A stretch of 35,688 bases of DNA from Candidatus Magasanikiibacteriota bacterium (GTDB lineage Bacteria > Patescibacteriota > Patescibacteriia > Magasanikbacterales > UBA922): the NCBI GenBank assembly GCA_018661775.1, contig JABJHO010000029.1, forward strand, positions 1 through 35,688, read 5' to 3'. A model generated the notes under the pieces. That model did not search any database, was not told the DNA's origin, and saw only the letters and a program-made list of their open reading frames with translations. The translations under genes were made by a program, and so were the position numbers. Shown here one piece after another: positions 30,101 through 35,688 of this stretch; the first letter of the stretch is position 1; the number at the start of each line of letters is the position of its first letter.

Positions 30101-31183
30101 CTATGTGTAGACAATATACATCATATTTCCGATATTTTTTACCATACCTTTCATTTCCATGAGTGTGAGCGTGCTGGTTACTTCTGCGCTTTGCATGTCG
30201 GTTTTTTTTATAAGCATGTCTATGTGGATTGGTTCGTGGGTAATATATTGTAGTATGATAGCTTCAGTAGGGGAGGCAGGGATGACATTTTTGTTTTCTT
30301 TGTATTGCGTACGTGCTTCAACTTCGAGTATTTCCAAAATATCACTTGCTTGTGTGACTAAGTGTGCGCCAGATTGGATGAGTTTGTGCACACCTATTGC
30401 ATTTGGTGAGTTAATGTTTTGTGGTACAGCAAACACATCACGATGTGCATCAATGGCGCACTGTGCAGTAATAAGTGCTCCCGACTTTTTCCCAGCTTCT
30501 ATTATTAGTGTGCCTATGGACATGCCCGCTACAATTCTATTTCTTTTTGGAAATGTAAATTTGGTTGGTACGGTTCCAGGTGGAAATTCAGATAAAATAG
30601 CGCCCCCACTTTCAACTATTCTGTCGGCAAGCTCTGTATGGGCAACAGGTGTTATGTGATATTTATCTACACCACCTCCAAGCACAGCAATGGTGTTTCC
30701 TTTTGCCAAAAGTGCGGTAGAGTGTGCAATCGCATCTATCCCATATGCTAAACCACTCACAATACTTACTCCGGATCCGACAAGTTCTGTCACCAACTCT
30801 GTGGCAACGTGTTTTCCGTATGGTGTATTTTTTCTTGGACCAACCACAGCCAAGGGAATTGCGCATTCTTTGAGTGACCCGCGCATAAACAAACAGAATG
30901 GTGGGTCATACACATCTTGGAGTAGTGTTGGGTAGTCAGGATCATTTGGCAACACATATACAATATCTTGTTGTTCTAGTATTTTTTCAGCTTTTTCTTC
31001 GTCAAAATCTTTTTTCCAAAAAAAGAACTCGTCTATAAGTTCTTTTTTCCATTTGGTTTCTTTAAAATCTTTTTTTTGTGCTAGCCATGCAGTGTCTAGT
31101 GAGGAGAATATCTCAATAAGTTTGTTATATCGTGCACGTGTGTTTTTTGGGAAATATGAAAACAACACCTCCTTTGGCAACAT
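30101..31183 (-). CDS. dprA: DNA processing protein DprA
   Basis: A protein of 360 residues that protects incoming single-stranded DNA and loads RecA in natural transformation. A helical N-terminal part is followed by the Rossmann-like core with AVVGPRKNTPYG, SIVSGLAYGIDAIAHSTAL, TIAVLGGGVD and FPKRNRIVAGMSIGTLIIEAGKKSGALITAQ, all family signatures. The C-terminal winged helix (about 295-355) is present. The first glycine motif reads VGPRK rather than the common VGTR. It is the last gene of the lcp-der-pth-dprA operon, starting one base after pth. Competence-type DNA uptake is common in Patescibacteria, which fits. Confidence 0.96.
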   Translation of the reverse strand: MLPKEVLFSYFPKNTRARYNKLIEIFSSLDTAWLAQKKDFKETKWKKELIDEFFFWKKDFDEEKAEKILEQQDIVYVLPNDPDYPTLLQDVYDPPFCLFMRGSLKECAIPLAVVGPRKNTPYGKHVATELVTELVGSGVSIVSGLAYGIDAIAHSTALLAKGNTIAVLGGGVDKYHITPVAHTELADRIVESGGAILSEFPPGTVPTKFTFPKRNRIVAGMSIGTLIIEAGKKSGALITAQCAIDAHRDVFAVPQNINSPNAIGVHKLIQSGAHLVTQASDILEILEVEARTQYKENKNVIPASPTEAIILQYITHEPIHIDMLIKKTDMQSAEVTSTLTLMEMKGMVKNIGNMMYIVYT

Positions 31184-31184
31184 A

Positions 31185-31733
31185 TTAGGTAGTTAGAGAA
31201 TAAATTTCAGCAACACCTGCTTCTACAGTCTTGTGCAAATCTCTTTTTTCAAAGAGACCAAACTTTCCAAGAACAAATTTTGCTGTATCTGCCATTTTTC
31301 TTTCACTTGTTGCCGCTATTCCCACGCGTATTCGGTTAAAATCTTTTGTGCCTATGTGTTGTATAATAGACTTAATACCATTGTGACCTGCGTGTCCACG
31401 GTCTTTTTGAGTTTTTGTTATACCTAAGGCAAGATCTTTCTCATCATGAACAACAGTGAGTTTCTTATGCGGAATATTGTAGTATTGCATAAGAAGGTTT
31501 ACCGACTGGCCTGACTCATTCATAAAAGTCATTGGCTTTGCAAGAAGTATTTTGGTACCATCTTTGTGTATTGTGGCAATTTCTGCATTGTGTTTTTTAC
31601 TTAGTTTCCACGAAAGAGAATTGTCGTGTGTACGTTCTTTTTCAAGCAATGCATCAAGAATCATAAATCCTATGTTGTGGCGTGTTTTTTGATAGCGTTT
31701 TCCTGGATTTCCAAGTCCAACTACAAGATGCAT
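31185..31733 (-). CDS. pth: Peptidyl-tRNA hydrolase
   Basis: A protein of 182 residues that frees tRNA from peptidyl-tRNAs dropped by the ribosome. The catalytic His is in KTRHNIGF, with the conserved Asn of GLGNPG and of MNESG, the Asp of VVHDEKDL, and the GHAGHNGIKSI loop that binds the substrate. Its length is normal for bacterial Pth. The start MHLVVGLGNPG is the usual one. It is one base from der upstream and one base from dprA downstream. Confidence 0.98.
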   Translation of the reverse strand: MHLVVGLGNPGKRYQKTRHNIGFMILDALLEKERTHDNSLSWKLSKKHNAEIATIHKDGTKILLAKPMTFMNESGQSVNLLMQYYNIPHKKLTVVHDEKDLALGITKTQKDRGHAGHNGIKSIIQHIGTKDFNRIRVGIAATSERKMADTAKFVLGKFGLFEKRDLHKTVEAGVAEIYSLTT

Positions 31734-31734
31734 A

Positions 31735-33135
31735 TTATTTTTTACTTTTTGTAAGCTTAATTACTATTGGAGTTGCAAAAAAATTGAATTGCTCTCTGAG
31801 TTTGTTTTCCATATAATTCATATACGATCTGTGGAGTGACGTACGATATTTTACGATAACTTCAAAAATAGGCGGTGCACTATTGATTTGTTTGAGCCCA
31901 AGGAGTCGTGGGTGGCGTGTACCTTTTCCACGCGATGGTCGGTGTTTTTGGGTGACCTGTTTGAGAAAGTTATTGAGTGCGGCCTGTGGAATAACTGTGT
32001 GCCGTGCATCCCAGGCCTGCATAATAATCGGAAAAATATTGTGCACACCGTACCCTGATTTCCCACTTACAAATATAATCTCTGCAAACTTAAGGTGTGG
32101 AAAATAACTATACACCATTCTTTTTACCTGCTGCCTATTTGTGTCACTCGTGTCTTCTGCTAGATCCCATTTGTTTACGAGTAGTATAACACTTTTTGAT
32201 CGTTTTTCTATAAGCCCACCAAGTTGCATGTCTTGTGAGGAAATTGGTTCAGACCCATCTATGGTAAAGAGGATAATGTCTGAATCATCAACCGTGTTAA
32301 TACTTTTTCCTATTCCTTCTCGTTCAAGCTTGCCTTTTACTCTAGATTTTCTTCTAATTCCTGCAGTATCAATAAAGGTAATAGGTTGTACAATTTCCTC
32401 GTCACCAACTTTGTGGGTGTATGTCACGTCTGTGTCGTATGGTTCACGTGTGGTATGTGCAATATCACTGACGATCACTTTGTCTTCTTTTATGATTTGG
32501 TTAAAGAGTGATGATTTACCAACATTTGGCTTACCAACTAGGCTAATGGTGATATTATTTTTGATTGGTTCTTGTGCGGTATCTTTTGTTGAGATGTTTC
32601 GCTCTTTTGCTAAATCAAATATATGGTCTAGTAGATCACCGGTGTTTCTTCCGTTCACTGCAGAGATAGGAAAAGGTTCTCCAAGGCCAAGCTTGTACCA
32701 ATCTGGTGTTGTTAGTGTTTCAGCAATTCTTTTGTTGTCTACTTTGTTTGCTACTAGTATTACGGGCTTTTCTATAATTCTTCGTAATTGTTTTGCGAGT
32801 GCCATTTCTTGTGGTAGAACCCCTGCTTTTGCATCGGTAATAAACAAAATAACATCAGCTCGCTTCATGGCTTTTTTGGATTGTGCTAAAATTTCTTTTT
32901 CAAAAAGAACCCCATCTTCAAAGGTAAGTCCTCCGGTGTCTATAATGTGTACGTCTTTTCCACGCCAAATACAGTTTCCCTCATTGCTTGTGCGTGTAGT
33001 TCCTGGGGTGTTTGATACTATTGCTTTTTGTGACTCGATAAGTGCATTAAATAATGTCGATTTTCCAACATTAACCCTCCCTACCAGTGCTACTGTAAGA
33101 GTGTTTGTTGGTGTTTGTTTCATGTTTGTTGTCAT
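31735..33135 (-). CDS. der: Ribosome-assembly GTPase Der (EngA)
   Basis: A protein of 466 residues with two GTPase domains in a row and a C-terminal KH-like domain, the arrangement specific to Der, which matures the 50S subunit. Domain 1: GRVNVGKST, DTGGL and NKVD. Domain 2: GKPNVGKSS, DTAGI and NKWD. The KH-like part ends with VIKLTKSKK. The first P-loop has Val where Pro is usual (GRVNVGKS against GRPNVGKS). The start may be Met1 or Met5. The gene begins four bases after lcp ends and is followed by pth after one base. Confidence 0.98.
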   Translation of the reverse strand: MTTNMKQTPTNTLTVALVGRVNVGKSTLFNALIESQKAIVSNTPGTTRTSNEGNCIWRGKDVHIIDTGGLTFEDGVLFEKEILAQSKKAMKRADVILFITDAKAGVLPQEMALAKQLRRIIEKPVILVANKVDNKRIAETLTTPDWYKLGLGEPFPISAVNGRNTGDLLDHIFDLAKERNISTKDTAQEPIKNNITISLVGKPNVGKSSLFNQIIKEDKVIVSDIAHTTREPYDTDVTYTHKVGDEEIVQPITFIDTAGIRRKSRVKGKLEREGIGKSINTVDDSDIILFTIDGSEPISSQDMQLGGLIEKRSKSVILLVNKWDLAEDTSDTNRQQVKRMVYSYFPHLKFAEIIFVSGKSGYGVHNIFPIIMQAWDARHTVIPQAALNNFLKQVTQKHRPSRGKGTRHPRLLGLKQINSAPPIFEVIVKYRTSLHRSYMNYMENKLREQFNFFATPIVIKLTKSKK

Positions 33136-33139
33136 ACAT

Positions 33140-34567
33140 TTATTCTAAAAAATCTTCTCCTAAAATTATAAGTATATCTGTCGTGCTTGTTGAAAAAGAA
33201 CTTGTTGGTGCTGTAAATGATTGTTTAATGGGGAGTGTTTTCTTAAGTGCCTCTATTGTGTTTGGCGACACATCGCCTGCAATATAGAAATATGATTCTT
33301 CCGTTGGCCGTTCCTTACTGTTTTGAATCAGCGACACATGGAAGGTGTTTTCAAGTAAGGTCTTTTTTGTTCTTGCTGCAAGCCCAGCGCGCCAAGTTCC
33401 ATTGTGTATTTCTATGTTTACGTTATCGTAACGCAGTGTCGGCTCCTTTGGTCTAGAGGAGGTGTTTTCTTCTTTGTATTCTTTTTTTTCAAATATCATT
33501 TCAATTGCTTCGTTTATTCGATCAAAGTTTTCTTCTTTTGGTATAAGAACATATTCTCCGCGTTCGTTTTTTCCATGATCAAGGAACCCTTCTGGTCCAC
33601 TTGCTATGTTAAGTGTGGTAATATGGTCTATGTCGAAATTTTTTGCCAGCTTTGTCATGGTTATAATATCTGAGAATGCAAGATTTGTTACAATATTGCT
33701 CCCGAGTGTTTGAATAATTGACTGTATCTTGAGTGGGTTTGCAAGAGTCTGAAATGATAATGCTTTTTCTTTTATCGCAAGGAGCACTCTCTGTTGGCGC
33801 TTTGAGCGGGCAAAATCAGACCCTTCATTATTGTTCCCATGACGGGATCGAACAAAGGTGAGCGCTTTTGTGCCATCCATTTGTTGTACACCTTGAGAAA
33901 AGTGTACGGTTTGGAATTCATCATTTGGTGCTGGGTATTCTTGGTCTGTAAACGTGCGCTCAACATCTACGGTAATACCATCAATTTCATTTATTATTTC
34001 TTTAAATGCCCGAAAATCCACTCGAATATAGTAATTAATTGGAATATCGAATGTTTTTTCAATAACTTTTTTAGCCAACTCTGGACCTTGTTTGTAATTA
34101 GCAGACTCTCCAAATGCATTGGCGTGGTTAATCTTTCTGATTCCGTGTTTTGGTATGTCAACCGCCAGGTCTCGCGGAATAGAAATCATAGCCACTTCTT
34201 TGGTTGATGGCTTAATACTGGCAATAATTATGGTATCTGTCAAGTAGGGGCCATCATGTCCGGGGCCACCTTGCCCAAGTAATAGGATATTAATACGGTC
34301 TTTTTTCTTTCCTGCTAGGTGAGGTTCTTGGCTAAACACTAGTTTGCGCATTTTACCAAAAAAGCCTTTTCTTTCTAAGGGTTCTAGCGTTACCGGGTCA
34401 TAGGCTGCAGCCTCTTGTGGAAGATTTTTAAAAAAGAATTTTTCACTTACACAGCCAGATAAATACAATATACCAAATACAATAAAAACAAAAAAAACCC
34501 GTCGATATTTCTTCGAACTGGCACGTTGAGTTCCATTGGCCAGAAAATTCACAGGTTCTATTCTCAT
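33140..34567 (-). CDS. LytR-CpsA-Psr (LCP) family cell-envelope protein
   Basis: A protein of 475 residues with a short cytoplasmic N-terminus, one membrane helix (about residues 24-40, FFVFIVFGILYLSGC) and an outer LCP domain. LCP enzymes transfer lipid-linked glycopolymers to the cell wall. Visible landmarks are LLLGQGG, the Asp of YLTDTIIIASI, SIPRDLAVDIP, KINHANAFG, GITVDVE and a late RSRHGNNNEGSDFAR with the conserved Arg residues. The C-terminal LytR_C-type domain (about 390-470, VNIEIHNGTWRAGLAA) is present. Reading can extend to 34654, but the -10 box at 34576-34581 lies inside that part, so MRIEPVN at 34567 is chosen, giving a leaderless mRNA. First gene of the operon with der, pth and dprA. 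Confidence 0.9.
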   Translation of the reverse strand: MRIEPVNFLANGTQRASSKKYRRVFFVFIVFGILYLSGCVSEKFFFKNLPQEAAAYDPVTLEPLERKGFFGKMRKLVFSQEPHLAGKKKDRINILLLGQGGPGHDGPYLTDTIIIASIKPSTKEVAMISIPRDLAVDIPKHGIRKINHANAFGESANYKQGPELAKKVIEKTFDIPINYYIRVDFRAFKEIINEIDGITVDVERTFTDQEYPAPNDEFQTVHFSQGVQQMDGTKALTFVRSRHGNNNEGSDFARSKRQQRVLLAIKEKALSFQTLANPLKIQSIIQTLGSNIVTNLAFSDIITMTKLAKNFDIDHITTLNIASGPEGFLDHGKNERGEYVLIPKEENFDRINEAIEMIFEKKEYKEENTSSRPKEPTLRYDNVNIEIHNGTWRAGLAARTKKTLLENTFHVSLIQNSKERPTEESYFYIAGDVSPNTIEALKKTLPIKQSFTAPTSSFSTSTTDILIILGEDFLE

Positions 34568-34575
34568 ACTGCTTG

Positions 34576-34604
34576 AGTATATACTAAAAGTAGGAAAAAA
34601 GCAA
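34576..34604 (-). promoter_or_regulatory. Promoter of the lcp-der-pth-dprA operon, probably leaderless
   Basis: TTGCTT (34604-34599), a 17-base spacer and TATACT (34581-34576). The transcription start is expected within two bases of the ATG at 34567. Confidence 0.65.
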
Positions 34605-34679
34605 TGACCTGCCGCACTCTTTTCAACCATCTGTAATATGTGGTATACTATCACTAAATTCGTCTATAACATTATACAT

Positions 34680-35183
34680 ATGCCTGAAATTATTTCTCAA
34701 GACACTATTATCGGAAATACGCTTTCGGCGTGGCAGGTAAAAGAGTTTGAACAGCATGACCGCACTCGTCGATGGTATATTGTTATTGGTCTTTTGGGGG
34801 TGTTATTGTTTTGGTATGGGGCAAAAAGTGGCAACTTCCTCTTTTCTCTTATTATTATGCTTTTTGGTATAATTCTGTACCTTCAGGCAAACCAAAAACC
34901 TCAACCGGTTGATGTGGCGGTGTGTGAGTTGGGGCTTATAGTGGGTTCGCGGTTTTATCCCTGGAAAGAGTTAAAAGAGTTTTATATTATTTATAAACCA
35001 CCAGAAGTAAAAACAGTATTTTTTCAACCAGAGTCAATGTATCAGCCAAAAATATATTTAGATTTGGCTCATGTTGACCCCGTTGCGTTGCGGAATGTGT
35101 TACTTGAGTATTTAGAAGAGAACTTAGAGGAGGATGCTGAACCAGCAAGCACACGGTTTGCAAGAAATTGGCAAATTCATTAA
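34680..35183 (+). CDS. Two-helix membrane protein with a PH-like domain (DUF5673-like)
   Basis: A protein of 167 residues. A short N-terminal part (SAWQVKEFEQHDRTRRWY) precedes two closely spaced hydrophobic helices (about residues 32-48 and 52-68). A cytoplasmic domain follows with GLIVGSRFYPWKELKEFYIIYKPPEVKTVFF, the strand order of bacterial PH-like domains, and an acidic C-terminus (LEENLEEDAEP). I recall many such proteins in Patescibacteria, and the family name is from memory. Function unknown. Start MPEIIS at 34680 follows a TGTGG-TATACT box (34644-34649) divergent to the lcp operon. A strong terminator follows. Confidence 0.8.
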   Translation: MPEIISQDTIIGNTLSAWQVKEFEQHDRTRRWYIVIGLLGVLLFWYGAKSGNFLFSLIIMLFGIILYLQANQKPQPVDVAVCELGLIVGSRFYPWKELKEFYIIYKPPEVKTVFFQPESMYQPKIYLDLAHVDPVALRNVLLEYLEENLEEDAEPASTRFARNWQIH

Positions 35184-35205
35184 TAATTATTTTGTGTACG
35201 TAATG

Positions 35206-35228
35206 AAGAGTGGGTGACCACTCTTTTT
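35206..35228 (+). terminator. Intrinsic terminator of the PH-like gene
   Basis: A perfect 8-bp stem AAGAGTGG/CCACTCTT, a GTGA tetraloop and a short T run. Confidence 0.88.
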
Positions 35229-35240
35229 GCGTTTGTATTA

Positions 35241-35269
35241 TTGACAAAATCAGAAAAATTCCGTATACT
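35241..35269 (+). promoter_or_regulatory. Promoter of tRNA-Arg
   Basis: A perfect TTGACA (35241-35246), a 17-base spacer and TATACT (35264-35269), 18 bases before the tRNA. Confidence 0.85.
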
Positions 35270-35286
35270 AGTCACGAACTGTTGAA

Positions 35287-35358
35287 GCTCTCGTAGTTTA
35301 ATGGATAGAACAGTGGCTTGCGGAGCCATAGGTCTAGGTTCGATTCCTGGCGAGAGCA
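35287..35358 (+). tRNA. tRNA-Arg (anticodon GCG), CCA not encoded
   Basis: Acceptor GCTCTCG/CGAGAGC, D stem GTTT/GAAC, anticodon stem GTGGC/GCCAT with loop TTGCGGA, T stem CTAGG/CCTGG and discriminator A. The next bases are CAA, so CCA must be added, unlike the other two tRNAs here. Most bacteria read CGU/CGC with an ACG (inosine) tRNA; GCG is unusual. Confidence 0.93.
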
Positions 35359-35360
35359 CA

Positions 35361-35388
35361 AAAACACCCTTTATTGCTGGTGTTTTTT
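35361..35388 (+). terminator. Intrinsic terminator of tRNA-Arg
   Basis: AAAACACC/GGTGTTTT (35361-35368 with 35379-35386), then T to 35388. Confidence 0.85.
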
Positions 35389-35406
35389 GTTTATTAATCC
35401 TTTTTT

Positions 35407-35436
35407 TTGGACAGAATACGGTTTTTTTACTATAAT
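35407..35436 (+). promoter_or_regulatory. Promoter upstream of the thioredoxin gene
   Basis: TTGGAC (35407-35412), an 18-base spacer and TATAAT (35431-35436). The leader to the thioredoxin ATG would be about 130 bases. Confidence 0.6.
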
Positions 35437-35463
35437 TGATGGAGTGTGTCAACAGTTGAGCAC

Positions 35464-35571
35464 ATGGCCGTCATAGGAGAAATGTTTATGTATAAAACGT
35501 CTCAGCAAGGAATATCTGTTTACTCTTTTTTCTGTTTTCATGACCCACCGTTAGTTGTAGGTGTGTTGTGA
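35464..35571 (+). CDS. Possible short upstream ORF in the thioredoxin leader
   Basis: A frame of 35 codons, or 30 or 28 if one of the two later in-frame ATGs (35482, 35488) is used. GGAG lies just before the last two. The protein would be aromatic and hydrophobic near its end (SVYSFFCFHDPPLVVGVL). Its TGA stop lies two bases before the thioredoxin ATG, so translation could be coupled. It might also be chance. Confidence 0.3.
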   Translation: MAVIGEMFMYKTSQQGISVYSFFCFHDPPLVVGVL

Positions 35572-35573
35572 AC

Positions 35574-35688
35574 ATGTCCACCATTTGTGGTCAGACAGAA
35601 TTTGACCGAGAGATACAAAGCTCCGACCTCCCAATTCTTGTATATTTTTGGAACCCTCTTTGCGAGCACTGTGTTCGTGTTATTGATC
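35574..35688 (+). CDS. Thioredoxin-like protein, 3' end cut by the window edge
   Basis: Only the first 38 residues are visible. FDREIQSSDLPILVYFWNPL leads into the redox motif Cys-Glu-His-Cys, in the place of WCGPC of thioredoxin; the strand-then-FW-x-x-x-CxxC order is typical. CEHC in place of CGPC would shift the redox potential. There is no signal peptide, so it is cytosolic. A GTG two codons earlier is an alternative start. The rest of the domain cannot be judged. Confidence 0.8.
   Translation, partial: MSTICGQTEFDREIQSSDLPILVYFWNPLCEHCVRVID

Noticed and set aside
34568-34654. Longer LCP protein start
   Set aside because: The extension covers the promoter -10 box and would place residues unlike a cytoplasmic N-terminus before the membrane helix.

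Overview
The window looks like chromosomal DNA of a Patescibacteria (Candidate Phyla Radiation) bacterium. This is inferred from gene content and style, not from a marker search. It is AT-rich and densely packed, uses UGA as a normal stop, and most housekeeping genes lack a visible Shine-Dalgarno (SD) sequence. Several promoters sit so close to the ATG that the mRNA should be leaderless. Small proteins typical of the group are present: a PH-like two-helix membrane protein, a zinc-less DksA/TraR protein and a cysteine-free bL33.

Layout. 1-960: 3' end of a G+C-richer gene of unknown function. 1-4.1 kb: map-ruvX-recO, a DUF1189-like membrane protein and tRNA-Trp. 4.1-7.2 kb: two divergent tandem methyltransferase-like paralogues. 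7.2-9.1 kb, minus strand: an AstE/AspA-type deacylase and a GNAT acetyltransferase preceded by an unusual leader with an Arg-run peptide and large hairpins. 9.1-12.2 kb: a class 2-like dihydroorotate dehydrogenase, an acylphosphatase-like protein and a GH1-like lipoprotein. 12.3-18.2 kb: a two-gene system made of a 1018-residue transglutaminase-like/von Willebrand A (VWA) fusion and a 916-residue MoxR/midasin-type AAA+ ATPase. 18.4-23.3 kb: receiver protein, conserved membrane protein, rarA, asnS and an RsmB-type methyltransferase. 23.3-26.7 kb: an orphan 115-residue protein, an ABC exporter, a DksA-like protein, and rpmB-rpmG. 26.7-27.66 kb: a non-coding-rich island with tRNA-Asp, a duplicated tRNA 3' half, a 48-residue basic protein gene and a new-looking small RNA. 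27.66-34.6 kb, minus strand: topA, then the tight operon lcp-der-pth-dprA. 34.6-35.7 kb: PH-like membrane protein, tRNA-Arg(GCG) and the start of a thioredoxin gene.

The strongest candidate for something undescribed is the minus-strand RNA at about 27539-27358. It has a consensus promoter (TTGACA-17-TATAAT with an extended -10). It folds into two tandem hairpins of the same architecture, whose paired positions covary between copies. Both present the identical 11-base loop UCCCCUCCUUU, which contains the anti-Shine-Dalgarno tail of 16S rRNA (CCUCCUUU). The second hairpin runs into a U7 tract and serves as its own terminator. The few genes here with a full AAAGGAGG ribosome site (GNAT enzyme, GH1-like lipoprotein, nearly so the orphan 115-residue protein) are accessory genes and perfect antisense partners for those loops. 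The second candidate is the transglutaminase-VWA / AAA+ pair. The third is the leader-peptide attenuator in front of the GNAT gene.
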